Below, one piece after another: positions 1-5,676 of a stretch of DNA of 20,086 bases. Position 1 is the stretch's first letter. Each line of letters starts with the position of its first letter. The notes below the pieces were generated by a model. That model was not told where the DNA came from, searched no databases, and worked only from the letters and a program-made list of their open reading frames with translations. The stretch spans positions 1 to 20,086 of IMG/VR virus record IMGVR_UViG_3300029309_000442; one strand, written 5' to 3'. A program made the position numbers and the translations under genes. The stretch is from a virus.

Positions 1-2
1 AA

Positions 3-71
3 GAATATATAGTAAAAGCTATAAAGAAACATCACAAATACGAATCACTAGATAAAATAATGAATGGATAA
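3..71 (+). CDS. 3' end of a gene cut by the window edge
   Basis: An open frame enters from the left edge and stops with TAA at 69-71, giving about 22 residues that end in KIMNG. The residues are lysine- and histidine-rich and no domain can be recognised. It is followed within 15 bases by a well-placed ribosome-binding site and the next gene, which fits the dense gene packing here. It could be a chance frame, but coding density in this genome makes a real gene end more likely. Confidence 0.45.
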   Translation, partial: EYIVKAIKKHHKYESLDKIMNG

Positions 72-85
72 ACAAGGAGAAAAAA

Positions 86-256
86 ATGATGGATTATCTT
101 AATAAAAGAATAAAAGTAATAGACCAAGAGATATATGGAAAGTGTATCATTGAACATGATACGGAAGTGGTCATAGAAGATGAAGATGCAGAAACACTAG
201 ATAACCAATTATGTTTTAAAAAATCAGAGGTGGAGATTATATATGATACAGAATAA
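86..256 (+). CDS. hypothetical protein, 56 aa, acidic
   Basis: Starts at the first of two tandem ATGs (86 or 89), with AAGGAG at 74-79. The product is a small acidic protein with the stretch EVVIEDEDAETLDNQ and a single cysteine pair far apart. No family recognised. Its end overlaps the start of the next gene by 14 bases (243-256), so the two are probably translationally coupled. First complete member of the chain of tiny plus-strand genes. Confidence 0.6.
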   Translation: MMDYLNKRIKVIDQEIYGKCIIEHDTEVVIEDEDAETLDNQLCFKKSEVEIIYDTE

Positions 257-464
257 TATAAGAAGGGCGGAAGAGTTAAAGAAGATAACAAGTAGTATTA
301 TTAAATTAAGAGCAGAAGTAGAAAGCAGTATTAGTAAATTTAGAGCAGAATTAGAAAAGGTTAATCAGGCATTACAGAATTTAATAGATAAAGAAATACA
401 AGAGATAGAAGAGGAAGACCGCTACTGGCAACAGCAATCTGATTCAGAGAAGGAGAGTGCATGA
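243..464 (+). CDS. hypothetical coiled-coil protein, 73 aa
   Basis: ATG at 243 has GGAG at 232-235, spacing 7. The whole protein is a charged helix: from about residue 8 to 60 hydrophobic residues recur with heptad-like spacing between E, K and R (for example RAEELKKI, RAELEKVNQ), which predicts a coiled coil. The last 13 residues are polar (QQQSDSEKESA). Function unknown. Its TGA overlaps the next ATG as ATGA at 461-464. Confidence 0.7.
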   Translation: MIQNNIRRAEELKKITSSIIKLRAEVESSISKFRAELEKVNQALQNLIDKEIQEIEEEDRYWQQQSDSEKESA

Positions 465-628
465 AGTTAAAACAACAACAATTAAATAAAATAGAGCAAA
501 TATTAAGTGACCTTGAGAGGAAGGTAGAAGAAATGGAACAACAAGATTACATGACATTTGATTTAGGTAAAGACCTACAAAATATTTCTTATATGCTTGA
601 TGTATTAAGAGAGGAGTTAAAGAAATGA
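461..628 (+). CDS. hypothetical coiled-coil protein, 55 aa
   Basis: ATG at 461 inside an ATGA overlap; AAGGAG at 450-455. The product begins MKLKQQQLNKIEQIL and is helical and charged throughout, with leucine/isoleucine repeats (QILSDLERKVEEMEQQ), so it resembles its upstream neighbour in style though not visibly in sequence. No family recognised. Its own stop overlaps the next start as ATGA (625-628). Confidence 0.65.
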   Translation: MKLKQQQLNKIEQILSDLERKVEEMEQQDYMTFDLGKDLQNISYMLDVLREELKK

Positions 629-786
629 GTTTACTATGGTTTTTTATGGGCGGAGTATTTATTCTGTCAGGTATTAGCATTATATCTGGTAACGAATCAG
701 ATACCGCTATAATATTTGGTGCAGTCAGTTTTATGTTAGGAGGGTATATGTTATACTTAGGAGGCACAGATAAAGATGTCGAATAA
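625..786 (+). CDS. small membrane protein, 53 aa, two TM segments
   Basis: ATG at 625 with AGAGGAG at about 610-616. The protein is almost entirely hydrophobic: residues about 3-20 (LLWFFMGGVFILSGISII) and 27-44 (AIIFGAVSFMLGGYMLYL) form two candidate membrane helices separated by a short polar loop (GNESD), ending in an acidic tail. Probably an inner-membrane microprotein; function unknown. Overlaps the next gene by 11 bases. Confidence 0.65.
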   Translation: MSLLWFFMGGVFILSGISIISGNESDTAIIFGAVSFMLGGYMLYLGGTDKDVE

Positions 787-958
787 AAAATTAACACTAC
801 AAGAACATTGGGAGTTACACCAAGGCCTATGGAGAATGCTAGGTTGTGATATGGAAGTTAAATATCAAGATAACAATAATATTGTATATGTAGACAAGAA
901 AGAAAATATACAATACACTTACTCAGCATTAGGTATTTTACAGGAGAAAAAATTATGA
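776..958 (+). CDS. hypothetical protein, 60 aa
   Basis: ATG at 776 follows AGGAGG at 759-764. A small soluble protein with aromatic and polar residues (EHWELHQGLWRMLGCDMEV) and a likely beta-hairpin in the second half (NNNIVYVDKKENIQYTYSAL). No known domain seen. It overlaps the previous gene by 11 bases and the next by 4 (ATGA, 955-958), so it sits inside the same translationally coupled run. Confidence 0.65.
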   Translation: MSNKKLTLQEHWELHQGLWRMLGCDMEVKYQDNNNIVYVDKKENIQYTYSALGILQEKKL

Positions 959-1170
959 ATATTTATATAACTTTACAACGATTAAAAAATGCAGTAAAAG
1001 ATATTAAGTCAGAATGGTATGACGGAATGAATGATAATCCTAGCAAAGAAGGAATGCTTAAATATAATGGTGCGTGTGAAGCACTTGATTTATTAGTAAT
1101 ACACTTTCAAGAACTAAATGATTTTGCACATTGGAAAAAGGAGAAAAGTAATGCCACCAAAACAAATTAA
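955..1170 (+). CDS. hypothetical protein, 71 aa
   Basis: ATG at 955 in an ATGA overlap, with CAGGAG a few bases upstream. Mostly helical, polar (RLKNAVKDIKSEWYDG, then a helical GACEALDLLVIHFQEL). No family recognised. The 3' end contains the ribosome-binding site AAAGGAG (1138-1143) for the next gene, which starts 20 bases before this one stops. Confidence 0.65.
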   Translation: MNIYITLQRLKNAVKDIKSEWYDGMNDNPSKEGMLKYNGACEALDLLVIHFQELNDFAHWKKEKSNATKTN

Positions 1171-1336
1171 CAAATTAATTAAAATAAAAAAGAAACCAAA
1201 AGATAAATTAATTTATATCTATGGAGATGAGATGAATGAAGTATGGGAACACTTTAATATGTCTGTAAGAGATGATGATGATAGGATTGTATTAAAGTTT
1301 GTTAAATTTGAATCAAGAGATTTTTACAGAAAGTAA
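1151..1336 (+). CDS. hypothetical basic protein, 61 aa
   Basis: The start at 1151 (MPPKQINK) is chosen over the in-frame ATG at 1118 because AAAGGAG at 1138-1143 is correctly spaced for it. The N-terminal third is lysine-rich (KLIKIKKKPKDK), followed by a possible beta strand (LIYIYG) and an acidic middle with DDDD. It could bind nucleic acid, but nothing diagnostic is visible. Confidence 0.6.
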   Translation: MPPKQINKLIKIKKKPKDKLIYIYGDEMNEVWEHFNMSVRDDDDRIVLKFVKFESRDFYRK

Positions 1337-1345
1337 AGATTAGAT

Positions 1346-1531
1346 ATGCCTAAGTTTACATTATATGCAAAGAAAGTTTACTACTATCGCAAGGAGATTA
1401 ATGCCAGAGATAGGAAGACCGCAGAGAAGAGAGGCGACCAGTATGAATCAGAGAGATTATTTATTCCTACCGGTGAAGAATTTTATATAACAAGTATAGA
1501 GGAGAATGAAGATGTCAACCAAGACAATTAA
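1346..1531 (+). CDS. hypothetical protein, 61 aa
   Basis: ATG at 1346 is separated by 9 bases from the previous stop and has no clear ribosome-binding site. The protein begins with a strand-like MPKFTLYAKKVYYYRKEI, then a basic helix (ARDRKTAEKRGDQYE), and an acidic end (SIEENEDVNQDN). No known family. Overlaps the following gene by 20 bases in another frame. Confidence 0.55.
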   Translation: MPKFTLYAKKVYYYRKEINARDRKTAEKRGDQYESERLFIPTGEEFYITSIEENEDVNQDN

Positions 1532-1820
1532 ACCAACAATAGATGCAGTAACATTAAACTTAATTAATAAACTCAAGAAGATAGATGATACAATCAACGA
1601 AGGTGCGTGGGAGTATATACATTTAGGAGATATACTAAGATTGCAAGATGCCTTTGCTGAAGTTATTAGTTACTATGACCTAAAAAAAGAAGGTGGTATA
1701 CACGAATATGGAGAACACCAAGGTAAGTACCAACAGTTATGGTATAGTGATTATGTATGTCATACAGACCCAAAAGCATTTGACCCAAGCAAAGTAGAGG
1801 AGGAAGATGATGATGAGTAA
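1512..1820 (+). CDS. hypothetical protein, 102 aa, acidic tail
   Basis: Start set at 1512 because GGAG at 1501-1504 is 7 bases away; the ATG at 1506 is too close to it. Residues 1-70 look like a compact helical fold (TLNLINKLKKIDDTINEGAWEY, then a helix around DAFAEVISYYDL); the end is strongly acidic (EEEDDDE). The acidic end is read from the sequence that carries the next gene's ribosome-binding site and start. No family recognised. Confidence 0.65.
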   Translation: MSTKTIKPTIDAVTLNLINKLKKIDDTINEGAWEYIHLGDILRLQDAFAEVISYYDLKKEGGIHEYGEHQGKYQQLWYSDYVCHTDPKAFDPSKVEEEDDDE

Positions 1821-1962
1821 AGACCATTATGATGACACAATTTATGACAGAGAATGTGATAACTGTGGAGAAAATACGAATGCCTTTGTAGGTTACTTAC
1901 AAAGTTTTAAAATTTATTGTGAAGATTGTTGTCCAAATAATTATGGAGAAGATGATGAGTGA
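1813..1962 (+). CDS. small zinc-finger-like protein, 49 aa
   Basis: Three tandem ATGs (1807, 1810, 1813) follow AGGAGG at 1798-1803; 1813 has the best spacing. The product has a CxxC knuckle (CDNC) about residues 14-17 and a second cysteine cluster (CEDCC) near residue 35, the pattern of a single treble-clef or zinc-ribbon finger, ending in GEDDE. Too short for a recognised family. It overlaps the previous gene by 8 bases and the next by 8. Confidence 0.6.
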   Translation: MSKDHYDDTIYDRECDNCGENTNAFVGYLQSFKIYCEDCCPNNYGEDDE

Positions 1963-2197
1963 ATATAAATACACATATAGATTTAGTGAGCAGACAGTAG
2001 ATACTAGATACTACAAAGTAGAATCTAATACTAAACTTACTCAAGCTGAGATGCAAGATTTAGCTTGGTCAGTAGAGCAGACAGAAGGAGAAACCTTTAC
2101 ATGTAATGAAGGTAAAGCTACCTTTGAAGGTACTGAGTTTGGAGATGATGCACAATATCAAATGGAAGAAGGAGAGGAGGACTTAGCAGATGATTAA
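1955..2197 (+). CDS. hypothetical acidic protein, 80 aa
   Basis: Start at 1955 (MSEYKYTYRF) is preferred because GGAGAA at 1945-1950 precedes it; a longer in-frame reading from 1919 would overlap the zinc-finger gene heavily. The body alternates strands and helices (YTYRFSEQTVDTRYYKVES; QAEMQDLAWSVEQ) and the last 20 residues are very acidic (EEGEEDLADD). Function unknown. Its final 8 bases are shared with the glutaredoxin gene's start. Confidence 0.65.
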   Translation: MSEYKYTYRFSEQTVDTRYYKVESNTKLTQAEMQDLAWSVEQTEGETFTCNEGKATFEGTEFGDDAQYQMEEGEEDLADD

Positions 2198-2516
2198 ATA
2201 TATTATATACACACAAAAGAACTGTGAGTATTGTGCCAAAGCAAAGGCATTACTAGATGAAGCAGGAGAAGTATACGAAGAGAGAGTGCTAGATAACTTA
2301 CCTAAGATAAAAAGATTTAGAGAAGCAGGACATAAGACTGTGCCACAAATCTTTCTACACATAGGTGGGTTTAATGAACTAGAAGATTTTATGTTTCCAC
2401 CAGAGGTATCTTTTGATTCAGATATGCCTATTGATACTAGACCTAGTGCAAAAGTTATACCTTTCAAAGGAAAGATAGGTGCTATCTCTGGGGAGAAAGA
2501 GAATAAAGATGAGTAA
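2190..2516 (+). CDS. glutaredoxin
   Basis: A thiol-disulfide oxidoreductase of the glutaredoxin/NrdH type: beta strand IKYIIYT, active site CEYC at residues 12-15, a helix, then the cis-proline motif TVP at 50-52, followed by QIFLHIGGFNELEDF (the GG-xx-E substrate/glutathione region). The thioredoxin fold ends near residue 75, leaving a 30-residue tail of unknown role. It could reduce the class II ribonucleotide reductase encoded at 10602, which has the redox cysteines to accept electrons; that link is inferred. GGAGAGGAGG precedes the start. The gene overlaps both neighbours by 8 bases. Confidence 0.92.
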   Translation: MIKYIIYTQKNCEYCAKAKALLDEAGEVYEERVLDNLPKIKRFREAGHKTVPQIFLHIGGFNELEDFMFPPEVSFDSDMPIDTRPSAKVIPFKGKIGAISGEKENKDE

Positions 2517-2676
2517 AAAAATTAAATGTCAAAAAGAAGATTGCTCTAATAAAGCATACCCAGAAGATATGGAGAATAGAGCATGTAATCTTTTATTATG
2601 TGATGATTGCTACACAGAGATAAGATATTTACTTGCAGATTATTTAGACATAAATATACAAGAGATTAAGATATGA
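2509..2676 (+). CDS. small zinc-finger-like protein, 55 aa
   Basis: Start at 2509 (MSKKIKCQKEDC), with GGGAGAAAG upstream; the longer frame from 2479 lies inside the glutaredoxin gene. Cysteines are arranged as CQKEDC (residues 7 and 12) and CNLLLCDDC (residues about 28-36), which could bind one zinc. The end is an amphipathic helix (YLLADYLDINIQEIKI). No family name can be assigned. Ends in an ATGA overlap with the next gene. Confidence 0.65.
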   Translation: MSKKIKCQKEDCSNKAYPEDMENRACNLLLCDDCYTEIRYLLADYLDINIQEIKI

Positions 2677-2849
2677 AGTACAAAGTAGAAATAGAATTAG
2701 ATTTTAATAGACGACCTTCTAAAAAAGATGTGCTAGATAGGTTGTTTGATATGCTAAAAGATAATAAAGTTAATTATAAATTACACAAATATAACAACAG
2801 TTTATACAAAAAAGTTGAAAGGAGTATTAAGAATGATAAATATAAATAA
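2673..2849 (+). CDS. hypothetical basic protein, 58 aa
   Basis: ATG at 2673 in an ATGA overlap. The product reads as a strand (KYKVEIELDF), a helix (SKKDVLDRLFDMLKDN) and a lysine-rich end (KVERSIKNDKYK). No family recognised. The AGGAG that serves the next small gene lies inside its 3' end at about 2819-2823, and the two overlap by 17 bases. Confidence 0.6.
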   Translation: MKYKVEIELDFNRRPSKKDVLDRLFDMLKDNKVNYKLHKYNNSLYKKVERSIKNDKYK

Positions 2850-2925
2850 AGAAATGATGCAAATACTTGCAGGTATTTTAGGGTGGTATTTTCTATGTTT
2901 TATTGTGCCTTACATTGGGTATTGA
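2833..2925 (+). CDS. membrane microprotein, 30 aa
   Basis: ATG at 2833 follows AGGAG at about 2819-2823 with spacing 9. The product has a short polar start (MINIKEMM-like) and one hydrophobic helix, residues about 10-29 (QILAGILGWYFLCFIVPYIG), so it is a predicted single-pass membrane peptide. Its TGA stop lies inside the -35 element of the promoter at 2922-2950. Confidence 0.5.
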   Translation: MININKEMMQILAGILGWYFLCFIVPYIGY

Positions 2926-2950
2926 CTATATGAAAAATGTAATGTATAAT
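2922..2950 (+). promoter_or_regulatory. sigma70-like promoter, TTGACT-17-TATAAT
   Basis: A -35 box TTGACT at 2922-2927 and a perfect -10 box TATAAT at 2945-2950, 17 bases apart. Predicted transcription start is near 2957, just before the ATG at 2960, so a transcript from here would be nearly leaderless for the next gene. The same TTGACT/TATAAT pair recurs at 3663, 8244 and 12969. No experimental evidence. Confidence 0.6.
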
Positions 2951-2959
2951 AAAAATAAT

Positions 2960-3151
2960 ATGTATGTAATAGCTATGCCATATCCTAATCAAGTAGAGTT
3001 ACCAGATATATTAGAAGAAGATGATGGTAAAGTTATGTATTTTAAAAATAAAACAGATGCTAAAAAGTTTTTACAAAATTTATATGATGAAAGAAATATA
3101 CAAATACAAGCATTGATAGATGACAATATAGAAATTATGAGTGTACAATGA
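2960..3151 (+). CDS. hypothetical protein, about 63 aa
   Basis: Start uncertain: in-frame ATGs lie at 2930, 2942 and 2960 and none has a clear ribosome-binding site. I chose 2960 because the strand MYVIAMPYPNQVELPD looks like a natural N-terminus and the promoter at 2922-2950 would start RNA next to it. The rest has an acidic turn (EEDDGK), a strand and helix (MYFKNKTDAKKFLQNL), typical of small phage proteins of unknown role. ATGA overlap with the next gene. Confidence 0.6.
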   Translation: MYVIAMPYPNQVELPDILEEDDGKVMYFKNKTDAKKFLQNLYDERNIQIQALIDDNIEIMSVQ

Positions 3152-3345
3152 CTGAAAATATATATGAAAAATCTTTAGCAGAAAAAGAAAAAGAAGTGCA
3201 TGGATTAAGAGTTAGAGTTAAAGAGTTAGTATCAGAAGTTAGTGTGCTAAAAACAGAACTCAAACAATTTAAAAGAGTGCAAAGTGATTTTGGATATGAT
3301 TTAGTAGTAGAAAATCCAGATGCAGGACATATTAAAGATGAATAA
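3148..3345 (+). CDS. hypothetical coiled-coil protein, 65 aa
   Basis: ATG at 3148 in an ATGA overlap. Residues about 8-45 (KSLAEKEKEVHGLRVRVKE and onward) form an uninterrupted charged helix with leucine/valine heptads, so a dimeric coiled coil is predicted. The tail ends DAGHIKDE. Function unknown. It shares 8 bases (3338-3345) with the next gene. Confidence 0.65.
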   Translation: MTENIYEKSLAEKEKEVHGLRVRVKELVSEVSVLKTELKQFKRVQSDFGYDLVVENPDAGHIKDE

Positions 3346-3475
3346 AGATAGAGAAAGAAGATTAAAAGCCACAGGAAAATGGTTTAAAAAAAGTCATAAG
3401 AAAATATTATGGGTAAACCATTTGTTTCCTATACTTTTAACTGTAAGTTTTATATTTTATTTACTTACATTATAA
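3338..3475 (+). CDS. small basic single-pass membrane protein, 45 aa
   Basis: ATG at 3338 overlaps the previous stop by 8 bases (ATGAATAA). The first 25 residues are very basic (NKDRERRLKATGKWFKKSHKK), the last 18 are hydrophobic (FPILLTVSFIFYLLTL), ending three residues after the helix. By the positive-inside rule the basic end would face the cytoplasm. Function unknown; no homologous family recognised. Confidence 0.55.
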   Translation: MNKDRERRLKATGKWFKKSHKKILWVNHLFPILLTVSFIFYLLTL

Positions 3476-3489
3476 CAAGAGAGAATAAG

Positions 3490-3669
3490 ATGAATTTATT
3501 AGAAAAAGAAATAAAAGAACTAATTAAAGAAAGATATTATGAGTACCTTGAGGAAGGTTATGAATCTTTTGAAGCTATGGAATTAGCCAAAAGAGATATA
3601 CATGAAACAAAAGAAGTTGAGATAGATGCTTATAATAAAATATATGATAGTTCTTTTGATATTGACTAA
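3490..3669 (+). CDS. hypothetical acidic helical protein, 59 aa
   Basis: Start at 3490 (MNLLEKEIKEL), after AAGAGAGAATAAG; a longer frame from 3409 would run across the membrane microprotein gene. The product is helical and acidic with tyrosines (ERYYEYLEEGYESFEAMEL). No family recognised. It is the last of the tiny-gene run; its stop codon overlaps the promoter that precedes the primase-helicase gene. Confidence 0.6.
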   Translation: MNLLEKEIKELIKERYYEYLEEGYESFEAMELAKRDIHETKEVEIDAYNKIYDSSFDID

Positions 3670-3690
3670 CAATATATAATAGTATATAAT
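3663..3690 (+). promoter_or_regulatory. sigma70-like promoter for the replication genes, TTGACT-16-TATAAT
   Basis: TTGACT at 3663-3668 and TATAAT at 3685-3690, spacing 16. A second TATAAT at 3675-3680 is too close to the -35 to be its partner. Predicted start near 3697, giving a leader of about 16 bases that holds the GGGGAT ribosome-binding site (3703-3708) of the primase-helicase gene. Matches the other TTGACT promoters in this window. Confidence 0.65.
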
Positions 3691-3712
3691 AAAATTTTTA
3701 ATGGGGATTAAT

Positions 3713-5356
3713 ATGGATAAAACATGGCTAGATAGGGGTGCTTGTCCTAAGTGTGGGTCAAGTGATGGCAACGTCAATCATGCAGAAGGGTATAGTTTTT
3801 GTTTTTCCTGTAACACTAGATTTGGAGAGCATATGGAACATGAAAAGGTAGTACCTATACCTACTGAAAGTAATATAAAAACTGTAGGTGTAACAGGTGC
3901 GTTGACTGAAAGAAATATTAGTAAGGAAACTGCACAAAAATATCACACACAAGTTAAAGTAAATGGTAATATGAATACACATCATATATATAAATACTTT
4001 GATAGTGGTGGAAACAATATTGGTAATAAGGTTAGAGATGTAGCCACAAAAAATATGTGGGTAGAAGGAAATGTAACTAATGCAGTATTGTTTGGACAAG
4101 ATTTATTTACAGGTGGTGGTAAGTATGTAACCATTACTGAAGGTGAAGTAGATGCTATGTCTGCCTATGAATTATTAGGTAGCAAGTGGGCATGTGTTTC
4201 TATTAAGACAGGTGCAGGGTCTGCTGTACGTGATTGTAGAAAAGCATTTGAATACTTAGATAGCTTTCAAAATATAGTCATATCATTTGATATGGATAAG
4301 CAAGGTAGAGAAGCTAGTGAAAAAGTAGCACAGTTGTTTAGTCCTAACAAATGTAAGATAATGAACATGGAATTTAAAGATGCTAATGAGTATCTAAAAA
4401 TGGGTAAGAGAGAAAAGTTTTCTCAAGCATGGTGGAACGCAGAGCCTTTTACTCCTGCAGGTATTACTAATCTTAGAGATTTAGGAGATGCTTTATACAC
4501 AGAAGAGTATTGTGAAACAGTACCTTATCCTTGGAGTAAGATGAATGAAAAGACTTATGGTATGAGAACAGGAGAGTTGATTACATTTACATCTGGTGCA
4601 GGTATGGGTAAGTCTTCTATTATGAGAGAACTCATGCATCATTTACTCAAAAATACAAATCATAACATAGGTATACTTGCATTAGAAGAGAGTATTAAAA
4701 ATACTGCATTTAATATTATGTCAGTAGAAGCTAATGCTAGATTATATATCAAAGAGATTAGAGATAATTGTTTTAGTAGAAAGCAATTACAAGAGTATCA
4801 AAAGAATACAGTTGGCTCTGGTAGGTTCTTTGCCTTTGACCATTTTGGTTCTATTGATAATGACGAGATACTATCTAGAGTTAGATACATGGCACAAGCA
4901 TTAGAATGTAAATGGATATTTGTTGACCACTTATCTATACTTGTATCAGGTCAGGAAGATGGAGATGAAAGAAAGTCTATTGATGTATTAATGACTAAGA
5001 TGCGTTCTCTTGTAGAGCAAACAGGTATTGGTATGTTATTAGTATCTCATTTAAGAAGACCTGCAGGTGATGCAGGACATGAGAATGGTAAAGAGATTAC
5101 TCTATCACATCTTAGAGGTTCAGCATCTATTGCTCATTTAAGTGATGGTGTAATTGGATTAGAAAGAAACCAACAAGATGATGATGAAGTTAAATCTAAC
5201 ACTACTACGATTCGTATTTTAAAGAACAGGTATACAGGAGAAACAGGTATAGCCACACATCTACATTATAATAAAGAGACAGGTCGTATGAAAGAGATTA
5301 ACAATCCTTATGAAGTAGATTATAATGCAGAGAATAATGAGGAGGTACCATTCTAA
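3713..5356 (+). CDS. bifunctional primase-helicase (T7 gp4-like)
   Basis: Primes lagging-strand synthesis and unwinds DNA at the phage fork. Seen in order: zinc finger C11-x2-C14 and C30-x2-C33; Toprim primase core with TEGEVDAMS (about 142-150) and FDMD (192-195); a linker; then the RecA-like DnaB/Twinkle helicase with Walker A GAGMGKSS (295-302), Walker B strand WIFVDHLS (D405), the SHL motif near 445, LRGSASIAHLSDGVIGLERN (about 467-486) and arginine finger ILKNRYTGETG. Length 547 aa agrees with T7 gp4 (566). Start at 3713 is preferred over 3701 because GGGGAT precedes it at the right distance. The protein ends in an acidic tail, NNEEVPF, with terminal phenylalanine as in T7 gp4, where that tail contacts the polymerase. 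Confidence 0.95.
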   Translation: MDKTWLDRGACPKCGSSDGNVNHAEGYSFCFSCNTRFGEHMEHEKVVPIPTESNIKTVGVTGALTERNISKETAQKYHTQVKVNGNMNTHHIYKYFDSGGNNIGNKVRDVATKNMWVEGNVTNAVLFGQDLFTGGGKYVTITEGEVDAMSAYELLGSKWACVSIKTGAGSAVRDCRKAFEYLDSFQNIVISFDMDKQGREASEKVAQLFSPNKCKIMNMEFKDANEYLKMGKREKFSQAWWNAEPFTPAGITNLRDLGDALYTEEYCETVPYPWSKMNEKTYGMRTGELITFTSGAGMGKSSIMRELMHHLLKNTNHNIGILALEESIKNTAFNIMSVEANARLYIKEIRDNCFSRKQLQEYQKNTVGSGRFFAFDHFGSIDNDEILSRVRYMAQALECKWIFVDHLSILVSGQEDGDERKSIDVLMTKMRSLVEQTGIGMLLVSHLRRPAGDAGHENGKEITLSHLRGSASIAHLSDGVIGLERNQQDDDEVKSNTTTIRILKNRYTGETGIATHLHYNKETGRMKEINNPYEVDYNAENNEEVPF

Positions 5357-5676
5357 TGAAGTGTTGGCATTGTGATACAGAGTTAATATGGGGAGGAGAC
5401 CATGACATTGCCCATGAAGATGAGGACTATTGTATGGAAACAAATTTATCCTGTCCTAACTGTGGTGCTTTTCATATGGTATACTTACCAAAAAATGAAA
5501 CAGATGATAAGCAAATTTGGATAGAAGGTTATAAAGAATGGTTAGATAAAAACGAAGAAGAGCCTGAAATGTGGGAACACTATTGCCATGAAGAACATAG
5601 TATGATGGCAGTAGGTAAAGGTGAACCTTGTAATTGGTGTGGGAAGGAGGAAGAAGATTGTGAAAGTTGTTCTTGA
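5356..5676 (+). CDS. conserved phage zinc-ribbon protein, 106 aa
   Basis: Starts at 5356, sharing one base with the helicase stop (TAATG). Cysteine pairs: CWHC (residues 3-6) and CPNC (about 33-36) make an N-terminal zinc ribbon around WGGDHD, an arrangement I recognise from small proteins next to replication genes in marine phages. The C-terminus has a second cysteine group (CNWC, then CESC). Function unknown. The C-terminal codons also carry the AAGGAGG ribosome-binding site of the polymerase gene. Confidence 0.8.
   Translation: MKCWHCDTELIWGGDHDIAHEDEDYCMETNLSCPNCGAFHMVYLPKNETDDKQIWIEGYKEWLDKNEEEPEMWEHYCHEEHSMMAVGKGEPCNWCGKEEEDCESCS

Noticed and set aside
3698-3711. TTAAT-GGGG-ATTAA inverted repeat around the primase ribosome-binding site
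   Set aside because: Only five A-T pairs with a four-base loop; unlikely to be stable, and such repeats are expected by chance at this base composition.
3758-4099. Minus-strand frame opposite the primase zinc and Toprim region
   Set aside because: Antisense to conserved primase motifs; cysteine/tyrosine/isoleucine-rich translation with no recognisable domain.
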